From assembly GCA_023898685.1 (NCBI GenBank), contig CP060234.1, positions 2,542,001 through 2,606,000 of the forward strand: a stretch of 64,000 bases of DNA, in the 5' to 3' direction. The translations under genes were made by a program, and so were the position numbers. Each line of letters opens with the position of its first letter. Positions within the stretch are counted from its first letter, which is position 1. The stretch comes from Phycisphaeraceae bacterium (GTDB taxonomy: Bacteria; Planctomycetota; Phycisphaerae; Phycisphaerales; UBA1924). The notes below the pieces were generated by a model that did no database searches, was not told the origin of the DNA, and saw only the letters and a program-made list of their open reading frames with translations. Positions 35,990 to 44,496 of this stretch are shown here, piece after piece.

Positions 35990-37047
35990 TGTTCGATCGC
36001 TTCGCCTGGCCCTGGCTGCTCGCGCTCGCCGCCGCGGTGCCCGTTGTGCTGGTCATCGCGCTTCTCCGCTCACGACGGGGAAGGCTGCTCTATCCCGCGA
36101 GCGACCTGGCGCACGGCCTGGGGATGAGCCTGCGCGCCCGCCTGTTCCGCGTGCCGCTGCTGCTGCGGGGGCTGGCGCTCGTGCTGCTCGTCGTCGCGCT
36201 GGCGAGGCCCCAGGACACGAAGGGCCACGTCAAGACGAGCACCGAGGGCATCGCGATGCAGATCGTCGTCGATCGCTCGAGCAGCATGACCGAGGGCATC
36301 CTGCTCGACGGCGAGAAAACCTCCAGGCTGGATGCGGTCAAAGAGATGGCCCGCGAGTTCATCGCCGGCAATGGCAAGGACCTCAAGGGCCGCCCTGGCG
36401 ACATGATCGGCGTGATCGCGTTCGGCTCGTTCGCCGACACTGTGTGCCCTCTCGTCCGCGAGCACGACGCGCTGCTCGACCTGATCTCGAACGTGCAGGT
36501 CTCGCCCCTGCGGGCCGACCAGGGCACCGCGATCGGCGACGCGATCGCCCTCGCCGCCGCGAGGCTCCGCGACGCCGAGAAGGAGGTCGCACGCGGGGTC
36601 GACGACGACAAGGGAGGCGACCCGGGGTTCAAGATCAAGTCCAAGGCGATCGTGCTGCTCACCGACGGGCGGAACAACCGGGGCGACATCGCCCCGATGG
36701 ACGCCGCGGCGATCTGCAAGCAGTGGGGGATCAAGCTGTACACGATCGGCATCGGGGGCAACAGCACCGTGAAGATCTCGGGGCTGACGATCCCGCAGGG
36801 CCCGAACGTCGACGTCGGGACGATGAAGGCGATGGCCGAGGGCACGGGGGGCAAGTTCTTCCTCGCCGATACCGCGGACGATCTTCGCGACGTCTACGCC
36901 GAGATCGATTCGCTCGAGAAGACCAAGGTCGAGACGAGCCAGAGCGTGAACTACGACGAGCGTTTCCCGCCGTTCGCGGCGGCGGCGCTGGCGCTGCTCG
37001 CGATCGAGACGCTCGCCTCGACCACCGTGCTCCGGAGGACGCCTTGA
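35986..37047 (+). CDS. vWA-domain membrane protein, BatA-like
   Basis: 353 aa. Two N-terminal membrane helices (WPWLLALAAAVPVVLVIALL; LLLRGLALVLLVVALA) precede a von Willebrand A domain with intact MIDAS motif DRSSS. The last helix (FAAAALALLAIETLA) is C-terminal. BatA-type proteins bind metal and partners in the periplasm under MoxR control. The start is GTG 35986 (overlap GTGA) or ATG 35989. Confidence 0.9.
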   Translation: MMFDRFAWPWLLALAAAVPVVLVIALLRSRRGRLLYPASDLAHGLGMSLRARLFRVPLLLRGLALVLLVVALARPQDTKGHVKTSTEGIAMQIVVDRSSSMTEGILLDGEKTSRLDAVKEMAREFIAGNGKDLKGRPGDMIGVIAFGSFADTVCPLVREHDALLDLISNVQVSPLRADQGTAIGDAIALAAARLRDAEKEVARGVDDDKGGDPGFKIKSKAIVLLTDGRNNRGDIAPMDAAAICKQWGIKLYTIGIGGNSTVKISGLTIPQGPNVDVGTMKAMAEGTGGKFFLADTADDLRDVYAEIDSLEKTKVETSQSVNYDERFPPFAAAALALLAIETLASTTVLRRTP

Positions 37048-38114
37048 ACGAGACGGCCCGGACAGCGCTGGATCTCGGCGGCGCCGCGAGGCTGGCCGAC
37101 CCCGCGTGGCTGCACGCGCTCTGGCTCGCGCCCGCGGCCCTGCTGCTGTTCTGGATCGCGGCGCGGGCACGCAAGCGGGCGCTCGTCCGCCTGGGCGATT
37201 CCGCCCTGGTGGGCCAGATCGCGCGGGGCGCGGGCGCCTGGCGACGCTGGATCCGCGCCTGGTGCGTCGCGATCGCGGTGGGGCTGGTCGCCATCGCCCT
37301 CGCGAGACCCCAGGCGGGCCAGCGCACGCACGAGGTCGAGAAGCGCGGGCGCGACCTCGTCTTCGTCGTCGATGTCTCGCGGAGCATGCTCGCACGCGAC
37401 CTCGCGCCGAGCCGGCTCGAGCGCGTCAAGCTCTGGATCAACGACCTCGTCGACGATCTGGGGGGCGACCGCGTCGGCCTCGTCGCCTTCGCGGGGGCCC
37501 CGTCGGTGCAATGCCCGCTCACCCAGGACCGGGCGTTCTTCCGCCTCTCGCTCGATCGGCTCAGCCCCGACTCGGCGCCGATGGGCGGCACGATGATCGG
37601 CGACGCGATCCGCAAGGTCCTCGACGATCTGTTCGAGCTCGACGACCAGGCGGATGAGCCCGACGATTCGGGCCGCTTCCGCGACATCATCCTGTTCACC
37701 GACGGCGACGACCAGGAGTCGTTCCCGGTCAAGGCCGCCCAGGCCGCGGGCGAGCACGGCGTGCGGATCATCGCGATCGGCGTGGGCGACCCCGACCACG
37801 GCACGCCGATCCCGGTCGCGGAGAATTCCCAGGCCTACATCGAGCGGGACAACGAGGTCGTCCGGAGCCGGCTCGACACGCAGACGCTGCGCGACATCCA
37901 AAAGGCGGTGCCCGGGAACGTGTTCCTGCCGGTCGGCACGGGAGAGATCGATCTGGCCGAGGTGTACCGCGATCTGATCGCTTCGGCGGACCAGACGGTA
38001 TTGGGTTCATCGACTGTGACCGACTACGAGGATCGATCGACGATCTTCATCGCGCTGGCGTTGACGCTGCTCGCGGTCGAGTCGCTGATCGCGGAGGGGA
38101 GGGCGAGGCCGTGA
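37044..38114 (+). CDS. vWA-domain membrane protein, BatB-like
   Basis: 356 aa. TTG 37044 overlaps the batA-like stop (TTGA) and has CCGGAGG 5-6 nt upstream, which decides the start; the open frame further upstream is the shadow of the previous genes. Membrane helices near the N-terminus (LWLAPAALLLFWIAARA, AWCVAIAVGLVAIALA) are followed by a vWA domain with MIDAS DVSRS and a C-terminal helix (STIFIALALTLLAVESL). It is paralogous to the preceding gene. Confidence 0.9.
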   Translation: MNETARTALDLGGAARLADPAWLHALWLAPAALLLFWIAARARKRALVRLGDSALVGQIARGAGAWRRWIRAWCVAIAVGLVAIALARPQAGQRTHEVEKRGRDLVFVVDVSRSMLARDLAPSRLERVKLWINDLVDDLGGDRVGLVAFAGAPSVQCPLTQDRAFFRLSLDRLSPDSAPMGGTMIGDAIRKVLDDLFELDDQADEPDDSGRFRDIILFTDGDDQESFPVKAAQAAGEHGVRIIAIGVGDPDHGTPIPVAENSQAYIERDNEVVRSRLDTQTLRDIQKAVPGNVFLPVGTGEIDLAEVYRDLIASADQTVLGSSTVTDYEDRSTIFIALALTLLAVESLIAEGRARP

Positions 38115-39295
38115 AACGCTCGCGGAACACCACTTTAGCATGGTCTCACCAAATCCGAGCCGCGGGCGTGAGCACGCGGACCAAGTGCCGGTGGTCGCTG
38201 TTCGATTCCGCGCGCTCACGCTCGCGGCTCGGAATTCTGTTTGCGCTGCTCGCGGTGGCGCCCGCCATCGCGGGTGAGCCGCCGATCGGCGGGGCGGTCG
38301 ACGAGGCGCTCGCGACCGACCTCGAGCCGGACGAGAAGGCCCAGAAGCTCGACGACGTGCTCGGCCACACGGGGGCGAAGGGCGATGAGCTGGCTCGCGC
38401 ATATCTCGCCGCGGCCAACGGGCTGGCCGACGACAAGCCCGACGCCGCGACGGGGTACTGCTGCGACGCCGACGACGCGGCGAAGTCGGACAAGCTCCGG
38501 GCGGTCGCGCGGTTCAATCTGGGGCAGATGCTCTATAAGCAGGCTCTGGCGGCGTTCAAGCCCGCCGAAGGGGCCCAGCCCGACGTGGAGGGCGCGAAGA
38601 AGCACCTGGCTCGCTCGGCCGACGCATTCAGGGCGGTGCTCGACGTCGCGCCGGGCGACGCGGAGGCGGCGCGGAATGTCGAGCGCGTGCGGCGGATGAT
38701 CAAGCAGATCGACGAGATGCAGCAGCAGGCGCGGGAGCAGGCCGAAAAGATGCGCCAGCAGGCCGACAAGCTCGACGACCTCGCTGACAAGCAGCAGCAG
38801 GAGTCGATGCAGAACGACCAGCAGACGCAGCAGAGCGACCAGGCGAAGCAGGACCAGCAGTCGCTCAACGAGCAGACAAAGCAGCAGAGCGACGAGATGC
38901 AGAAACAGCAGCAGGCTAGCGACGCCCAGCAGAAGCTTGATGAGGCGATGAAGCAGCAAAGCGAGGCTTCCGAGAAGCTCGACCTGGGCGACCAGCAGGA
39001 TGCGTCACAGTCGCAGCTCGACGCCGCCAAGAAGCTGCGAGAGGCGGCGCAGGCGTTGCGAGACGAGGCGGACAAGAAGGAAGGCAAGCAGGGACAGCAG
39101 GGCGAGCAGCAGGGCGACCAGAGCGATCAGAAGGGCGACGAGCAACAGGCCCAGCAAGCCGAGGACGCCGAGCAGTCGCGCGACGACCGCGTAACGCAGT
39201 GGCTGCTCGACCGCGAGAAGCGGCAGCGAGAACAGCGAGACCAGCAGCTCAGGGCCCTGATCGGCAAGCCCGCTCCCGTGGAGAAGGACTGGTGA
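38111..39295 (+). CDS. BatC-like Gln-rich coiled-coil secreted protein
   Basis: 394 aa. A signal-peptide core (LGILFALLAVAPAIAG) sits behind an unusual 40-residue n-region that a palindrome encodes. A TPR-like helical part (residues about 60-200) leads to a very Gln/Asp/Lys-rich coiled coil (DDLADKQQQESMQNDQQTQQ and similar) and a basic end. Such TPR/Gln-rich proteins occupy the BatC/BatE position. GTG 38111 overlaps the preceding stop by 4 nt. Confidence 0.75.
   Translation: MKRSRNTTLAWSHQIRAAGVSTRTKCRWSLFDSARSRSRLGILFALLAVAPAIAGEPPIGGAVDEALATDLEPDEKAQKLDDVLGHTGAKGDELARAYLAAANGLADDKPDAATGYCCDADDAAKSDKLRAVARFNLGQMLYKQALAAFKPAEGAQPDVEGAKKHLARSADAFRAVLDVAPGDAEAARNVERVRRMIKQIDEMQQQAREQAEKMRQQADKLDDLADKQQQESMQNDQQTQQSDQAKQDQQSLNEQTKQQSDEMQKQQQASDAQQKLDEAMKQQSEASEKLDLGDQQDASQSQLDAAKKLREAAQALRDEADKKEGKQGQQGEQQGDQSDQKGDEQQAQQAEDAEQSRDDRVTQWLLDREKRQREQRDQQLRALIGKPAPVEKDW
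38154..38233. repeat. REP-like palindrome inside the signal-peptide n-region of the BatC-like gene
   Basis: 27-nt arms at 38154-38180 (TCCGAGCCGCGGGCGTGAGC...) and 38207-38233 match at 25 positions. Belongs to the CGAG-type family. In frame, ending just before the hydrophobic core of the signal peptide. Confidence 0.88.
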
Positions 39296-41088
39296 TGCAG
39301 CGATACATCCAATCCAACCCGTTGGCCGTGTTCCTCGCGTTCGCGGCGGCGTTGCTGACCGGATCGGCCCGCGCCCAGTCGGGCGGATCGGGCGGCAAGG
39401 CCGAGGCGACGTTCTCGCAGCAGGTGTGCTACCTCGGGGATCAGATCACCTACCAGATCAGCATCGACGACGCCGGCCAGGCGACGCCCCCCGATCTCTC
39501 GAACATACCCGGCGCATCGTTCGACTACATGGGCGCGACGACCAGTTCGAGCTCATTCATCTCGATCTTCAACGGGCAGCCGAACCAGGAAGTAACGAAC
39601 AAGTACATCATGCAGTGGCAGGTCACGCCCGACGCGAGCGGCACGCTGGTCGTCCCGCCGCAAAAGGTTGATCTGGGCGGGGGCAAGGTGGTCGAGACGG
39701 CGGCGGCGAGCATCCGTGTGCTCGAGCCCGAGCAGGCCGGCGAGCAGGTCATCACCGCGACACTCGATGACGATGCGTTGTACGTGGGCCAGACGACCAG
39801 GCTGCACGTCACCTGGGTGCTGCTGGGCCGCACCGAGGGCTTCTCCTTCCGCGGCACCGCAAAGACCGACGATTTCACCTTTCGGCCCTTCGGGCAGGCG
39901 GGGCGGAGCCAGGACGACGCCTACCGCATCGACATCTTCGGCGCCAGCACGCCGGGGAGGCTCGGGTGGGCCATGTTCGACGGCACGCGGACGCGAACGC
40001 TCGAGTTCGATCTGCTGGTGACGCCGAGGAACGCGGGCGAGTTCACGCTGGGCCCGATCAAGGTGACCTATGACGAGCGGGTCGACATCCGCTCGAACCG
40101 CCACCTGATGGCCTCGACCGATCCGATCAAGATCAAGGTGCTCGATCTGCCGAGCGAGGGCCGGCCCGACGGCTTCACCGGGCTGCTGGGCACGCACGCG
40201 ATCGACGTGACCGCGACGCCGACCGATGTGAACGTGGGCGACCCGATCGAGCTGACGGTAACGATCTCGGGCCCCGAGCCGATGGACAACGTGACCGATG
40301 GTCCCGACCTCGCGTTGATCCCCGGGTTCGCCGGCGACTTCCGGACGGCCAGCGAGGGCTGGACCTACAAGCCGGGGCGGATCGGCGAGCGGACGTTCAC
40401 GACAACGATCCGCGCCGCCCATGAGGGCGTGGCGGAGATCCCGCGCATCCCGCTCGCGTTCTTCGATCCCGGGGAAGGCGAGTATCGCGTTGCTCGGTCC
40501 AAGCCCATCCCGATCCGGGTCCGCGCCGTGCATCAGGTCACCGCCGCCGACGCGGTGGTCTCGACGGGGCCCGCCACCGTCAGCCGGGAGGCGCTCACCG
40601 CGTCCGATCCGGGCGTGTGGGCGATCACGCGCGGCCCGGTGGTGCTGGCCGACACCAGGGGCCTGAGCGGCGACGCGCTGCGGAACCCGATCGTGGTCGC
40701 GGCGCTGGCCGCCCCGCCGGGGTTCTTCGCGCTCGCGGCCGTGGGGGCGTACAGACGCCGGCACCGACAGGACGAGGCGGCACGCCGCCGCCGGGGCGCC
40801 CTCGCATCAGCCCGGCGGGCGCTGCACCGGTGCGGGCCCGCGGACGCGGTGCGGGTGTATCTCGCCGAGGCGTTCGGGGCGACGCCCGCCGCGATCACGG
40901 GGGCCGATGGGCGACGGCTGCTGGCCGAGGCGGGCGTGTCGGACGCGGACGCGGTGTCCGAGTTGATCGCGGTGCACGAGGCCGAGCACTACGCCGCGGG
41001 TCGCTACCGGCCCGACGCGGCGGCCGACCCGGCCCGCGTGCTCGACTTACTGAGGCGGGTCGATCGCTCGATCAGGAGGGGGGCGTGA
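39295..41088 (+). CDS. BatD-like (oxygen-tolerance) membrane protein
   Basis: 597 aa. A signal peptide (LAVFLAFAAALLTGSARAQS) is followed by two or three BatD beta domains (VCYLGDQITYQISIDDAG; LYVGQTTRLHVTWVL; VNVGDPIELTVTISG), one C-terminal helix (NPIVVAALAAPPGFFALAAVGAY) and a helical cytoplasmic tail. BatD proteins belong to the MoxR/Bat envelope-stress complex. ATG 39295 overlaps the preceding stop (TGATG), and its own stop overlaps the next start in the same way. Confidence 0.9.
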   Translation: MQRYIQSNPLAVFLAFAAALLTGSARAQSGGSGGKAEATFSQQVCYLGDQITYQISIDDAGQATPPDLSNIPGASFDYMGATTSSSSFISIFNGQPNQEVTNKYIMQWQVTPDASGTLVVPPQKVDLGGGKVVETAAASIRVLEPEQAGEQVITATLDDDALYVGQTTRLHVTWVLLGRTEGFSFRGTAKTDDFTFRPFGQAGRSQDDAYRIDIFGASTPGRLGWAMFDGTRTRTLEFDLLVTPRNAGEFTLGPIKVTYDERVDIRSNRHLMASTDPIKIKVLDLPSEGRPDGFTGLLGTHAIDVTATPTDVNVGDPIELTVTISGPEPMDNVTDGPDLALIPGFAGDFRTASEGWTYKPGRIGERTFTTTIRAAHEGVAEIPRIPLAFFDPGEGEYRVARSKPIPIRVRAVHQVTAADAVVSTGPATVSREALTASDPGVWAITRGPVVLADTRGLSGDALRNPIVVAALAAPPGFFALAAVGAYRRRHRQDEAARRRRGALASARRALHRCGPADAVRVYLAEAFGATPAAITGADGRRLLAEAGVSDADAVSELIAVHEAEHYAAGRYRPDAAADPARVLDLLRRVDRSIRRGA

Positions 41089-41924
41089 TGCGGCATATCG
41101 GTGCCATCGCTGGCGACCTGGTGTGCCACGGCTGTCTCGGCCGTGCGGTCCTCGCCCTCTTCGTCGCACTCGTTACCGCCCCGGCGTGGGCCCAGAGTTC
41201 TCCCGCGGACCTACTGAATTCCGCCGAGTCCGCCTTCGACAAAGCCGAGTCCCGACTCGCGACCGATCCCCCCGCCGCGAAGGCCGGGCTCGATGAGGCG
41301 ATCGCCGCCTACCGCGCCCTCATCGATACGGGCGTCGAGAACGCGGCGATCCACCGCAACATCGGCACGGCCTACATGCTCGAGGGCGACCTGGGCCGGG
41401 CGATCGCGGCCTTCCGCCGGGCCGAGCGGCTCGACCCGACCGACCACCGCGTCGAGGAGAGCCTCGCGGCCGCGCGAGCGAAGGTGAGGACGGAGGTCTC
41501 GCCCGGCACGCGCTCTCGTGTCGAGGACGCGATTCTGTTCTGGAGGGGACGCGTCTCCCGTGACACGATGCTCGCGATCGGGCTCGCGGGCTGGGCGCTC
41601 GCCTGGATCGGCGCCGCGATCCGGATGCGATCGCAGCGCGGCGCGACGCTCATCGCGGCGGGGGCGCTCGTCGCGGTGCTCACGCTGGGCTCGCTCGTCG
41701 CCGAGCGGACGCTGACGACAATGAACCCGTCCGCGGTGATCGTGCAGGACGGGGTGATGGGCTACCGGGGTCCGAGCGAGTCGGTCTACGACGCGACGTT
41801 CGAGCAGCCCATCCGCGCGGGCGTCGAGGGGAGCATCCTCGAGCGACGCGACGGCTGGACCCGCCTCCGCCTCCGCAGCGGCGCGGAGACCTGGGTGCGG
41901 TCGGATTCGCTCGAGACAGTGTGA
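41088..41924 (+). CDS. BatE-like TPR and SH3 membrane protein
   Basis: 278 aa. Signal peptide (AVLALFVALVTAPAWAQS), TPR segments (AIHRNIGTAYMLEGDLGRAI), two membrane helices (MLAIGLAGWALAWIGAAI; LIAAGALVAVLTLGSLVA) and a C-terminal bacterial SH3 fold (GVEGSILERRDGWTRLRL, ETWVRSDSLETV). The Cys residues in the n-region (LVCHGCLGR) come from a half palindrome matching 26-50. AGGAGGGG precedes the ATG. Last gene of the operon. Confidence 0.85.
   Translation: MRHIGAIAGDLVCHGCLGRAVLALFVALVTAPAWAQSSPADLLNSAESAFDKAESRLATDPPAAKAGLDEAIAAYRALIDTGVENAAIHRNIGTAYMLEGDLGRAIAAFRRAERLDPTDHRVEESLAAARAKVRTEVSPGTRSRVEDAILFWRGRVSRDTMLAIGLAGWALAWIGAAIRMRSQRGATLIAAGALVAVLTLGSLVAERTLTTMNPSAVIVQDGVMGYRGPSESVYDATFEQPIRAGVEGSILERRDGWTRLRLRSGAETWVRSDSLETV
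41122..41146 (+). repeat. Half REP element inside the BatE-like signal peptide
   Basis: 25 nt differing at one base from 26-50 (TGTGCCACGGCTGTCTCGGC...). Single arm only. Encodes the n-region of the signal peptide in frame. Confidence 0.75.
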
Positions 41925-42030
41925 GTACGCCCCCGTACGGTGCCACGGCCCGTCGTCGGGTCGTGCGCGCTTGCCCCATGTCCCGCGCGGTGCGCCGTGG
42001 TCACCGTGGGTGAGCACGACGCATGTTCTT

Positions 42031-42116
42031 TCAGAGCGTGGAGCGCAAGCGACACGATTCGGCGCCGGAGGACCGCGCGGGAAGGAGGAATCGTGTCGCC
42101 TGCGCTCGACCCTCTG
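42031..42116. repeat. Palindrome after the Bat operon
   Basis: Arms 42031-42059 (AGAGCGTGGAGCGCAAGCGA...) and 42089-42116 are inverse copies, a diverged GGAGC-type REP pair. It fills the 224-bp gap between convergent genes, with a second weak palindrome at 41938-42007, and may serve as a bidirectional terminator. Confidence 0.75.
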
Positions 42117-42148
42117 AAGGAATACCTCTATTGGCATTGAATCGAGGG

Positions 42149-42961
42149 CTATTCGCCCAGCTCACTTGACGGCAGCGGCTCGCCCTCTTCGCCCCTGGGC
42201 TCCTCGCCACGGAGCCTGCGGGCGACGTCGGTCAAGATCCGCCGATCCTCGTTGATCGTCAGGTGGCTCGTGAACCGCGCGCTGTTCGTCCAGATGGGCC
42301 AGCGTCCGGGCGGGGCGGTGTTAATCGTGCCCACGATGCGGTCATCGAGGCGGGCGTAGGGAATGATCTCGTAGTCGCCCTTGTACGCCTCGTCGAGCTT
42401 CGTCAGAAACAGCGAGCGGCGGTACATGTCCACGATCGCCGTGTCCTCGATCAGGGGCGAGCCCTCGGCCGCGATCGCCCCGCGGTGGGGCGTCGCGATC
42501 GTGATCAGCCGGTTGATCTTCAGGCGGCGGCCCTCGAGTTGGTCGGCCGCGTAGCGGGCGGCGAGCCCGCCCATCGATAGCCCGACCACGTCGACCTCCC
42601 GCGTCTTGTTCTCGAAGCCCTGGGCGTCGACGGGCCACCTGTTGTCGACCAGCTCGACCGTCTTCTCCGCGATCTTGTCGATGTCCCCGTCGAACCACGT
42701 CGGGATGCGCAGGAAGTCGTCGCGCTCGCCCGTGGTCATGCGGGCCAGCTCGATCGTCATCGCCTCGACGATGGGGTCGGGCCCACGGTAGCTGCCGATC
42801 ACGACGACGGGGCGGGCCAGCGGCTTGGGGTCGGCCTGCATCCGGCGCTGGTCGGCCTGAGCCATCTCCTCTGTCACCGGGAACTTGGGATTGACCGGGC
42901 CGTGGTAGAGGGCGCAGCCGGAGAGGAGCCCGAGGGCGAAGACTGTCAGTAGCCGGTGCAT
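42149..42961 (-). CDS. Lipase-like alpha/beta hydrolase, predicted lipoprotein
   Basis: 270 aa. Lipoprotein signal MHRLLTVFALGLLSGC (Cys16). Nucleophile elbow VGLSMGGLAAR, then LITIATPHRGAIA and the C-terminal His region RFTSHLTIN. It is a paralogue of the hydrolase at 7829-8698; here a lipobox anchors it outside the membrane, whereas the other has no evident signal. ATG 42961 is preceded by AAGGAGA. Substrate unknown. Confidence 0.83.
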   Translation of the reverse strand: MHRLLTVFALGLLSGCALYHGPVNPKFPVTEEMAQADQRRMQADPKPLARPVVVIGSYRGPDPIVEAMTIELARMTTGERDDFLRIPTWFDGDIDKIAEKTVELVDNRWPVDAQGFENKTREVDVVGLSMGGLAARYAADQLEGRRLKINRLITIATPHRGAIAAEGSPLIEDTAIVDMYRRSLFLTKLDEAYKGDYEIIPYARLDDRIVGTINTAPPGRWPIWTNSARFTSHLTINEDRRILTDVARRLRGEEPRGEEGEPLPSSELGE

Positions 42962-43013
42962 GGCTTCTCCTTGGTTCGATCTCGTTGCCGATCGGCGACA
43001 GAGCGGATCTCTC

Positions 43014-43075
43014 GAGCCGCGGGCGCGAGCCCGCGGAGCCCCCGGGATGCTCCAAGGGCTTGCGCCCGTGGCTCG
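43014..43075. repeat. REP pair (CGAG-type), intergenic
   Basis: Arms 43014-43039 (GAGCCGCGGGCGCGAGCCCG...) and 43052-43075 are inverse copies. Between ispG and the lipase-like gene. Confidence 0.88.
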
Positions 43076-43097
43076 CCGAGGCATCGCCGGGCGGGGA

Positions 43098-44354
43098 TCA
43101 TTGCCCCTCCACCGTCAGCCTCGCCGCGGCCATCTTCTCCCACCCGCTGCCCAGCTCGCCGATCGGGTCGGGCGGCACGATGTCGACCTTCTTCTCCCCC
43201 AGCCTCGCCTCACCCGCGAGCACCTTGGCCTGGAACGAACGGCACTCGACGAGCAGGCGATCGAGGATCTCCGACTCGGGCACCGTCGCCACCCGTTCGC
43301 CCTGCACGTAGATGATCCCCTTGCGGTCGCCCGCGAAGACCGCGACGTCGGCCCCCTCGGCCTCGCCGGGCCCGTTGACCACGCACCCCATCACGGCGAC
43401 CTTCATCGGCACGTCGATGTGCTCCGCGAGCGTCTTCCGCACACCCTGCGTCAGCGTGAACAGGTCGACCTGGATCCGCCCACAGGTAGGACACGCGATC
43501 AGCTCGGCTCCCTTCCGCTCACGCAGGCCCAGCGACCAGAGCAACTCCAGCCCGTCCTCGACCTCGTAGACGGGATCGCTCGCGTAGCTGATACGGATCG
43601 TGTCCCCGATCCCGTTCGCCAGCAGCGTCCCGAGCGCGACCACCGATCGGATGCACCCCGTCTCCTTGGGCCCCGCGTGCGTGACGCCCAGGTGCAGCGG
43701 GTGGTCGAACCGCTTGCTGATCTCGGTGTAGGCGTCGATGACGATCGTCGCGTCCATGCTCTTGGCGCTGATGCACACGTCGTAGAAGTCTTCCTCGTAG
43801 AAGATGTCGAGATACTCCTCGAGCTTGGCGATCATGATCGCGAGCAGGTAGCCGTGCTTGTGGTCGCTGAAGAATGCCCCGAGCTCCTTGGCGCGTTTCT
43901 GCTTGTCCTTGCGCTCGATGATCGAGCCCTCATTGACGCCGACGCGGATGGGGATGCCCTTGCCGGCGTTGGCCGCCTGGCACGCCCGGATCACCTCGAC
44001 CACCTGCGAGCGGTCGGAGATATTGCCGGGGTTGAGCCTGATCTTGTGCACGCCCGCCTCGACCGCCTCGAGGGCCCGCTGGAAGTGGAAGTGCACGTCG
44101 GCGACGATCGGCACGGTCGTCTGGGCCAGGATCTCGGGCAGGGCCGCGGTGTCCTTCTTCTCGGGAACCGCGACCCGGACGATGTCCGCCCCCGCGGCCG
44201 TGAGCTTGTGGATCTCCGCGACGCACCGGTCGACGTCGTACGTGTAGCCCGCGGTCATGGTCTGGACGGAGACGGGGGCGTCGCCGCCGATGCGGACGAT
44301 CCCCGTGCGATCGTCGCCCACGCGGATCTGCCTCGTGACACGTCGTTTCTGCAT
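43098..44354 (-). CDS. ispG: 4-hydroxy-3-methylbut-2-enyl diphosphate synthase
   Basis: 418-aa [4Fe-4S] enzyme of the MEP isoprenoid pathway. The TIM-barrel half has VSVQTMTAGYT, ADIVRVAVPEK, VADVHFHF and KIRLNPGNI. The C-terminal cluster-binding half has CPTCGR and MGCVVNGPGEAEGAD, whose three Cys and Glu bind the cluster. It is the compact bacterial form without the plant-type insert. ATG 44354 gives the usual N-terminus (KRRVTRQIRVG). Followed by a REP pair and the lipase-like gene. Confidence 0.96.
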   Translation of the reverse strand: MQKRRVTRQIRVGDDRTGIVRIGGDAPVSVQTMTAGYTYDVDRCVAEIHKLTAAGADIVRVAVPEKKDTAALPEILAQTTVPIVADVHFHFQRALEAVEAGVHKIRLNPGNISDRSQVVEVIRACQAANAGKGIPIRVGVNEGSIIERKDKQKRAKELGAFFSDHKHGYLLAIMIAKLEEYLDIFYEEDFYDVCISAKSMDATIVIDAYTEISKRFDHPLHLGVTHAGPKETGCIRSVVALGTLLANGIGDTIRISYASDPVYEVEDGLELLWSLGLRERKGAELIACPTCGRIQVDLFTLTQGVRKTLAEHIDVPMKVAVMGCVVNGPGEAEGADVAVFAGDRKGIIYVQGERVATVPESEILDRLLVECRSFQAKVLAGEARLGEKKVDIVPPDPIGELGSGWEKMAAARLTVEGQ

Positions 44355-44388
44355 CGCGGGGATGGTAGGGGGGTGGTGTGTTCTGAAT

Positions 44389-44472
44389 GAGCCCGGTGTG
44401 TGAGCGATGGGCCGGGGTCCAGAGGCATTCTCGGGAACCGAACCACTCCGCCCATCGCTCACGCTCCGGGCT
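44389..44472. repeat. REP pair (GGAGCCC-type) upstream of the transposase element
   Basis: Arms 44389-44413 (GAGCCCGGTGTGTGAGCGAT...) and 44449-44472 are inverse copies. Adjacent to the REP at 44497, so it forms a cluster with the RAYT element. Confidence 0.85.
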
Positions 44473-44496
44473 CTTTCGGATGTGCTTCGTTCAATG

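Noticed and set aside
35589..37043. Upstream extension of the BatB-like frame
   Set aside because: Overlaps two genes in other frames; the real start is the TTG at 37044 with a ribosome-binding site and stop overlap.
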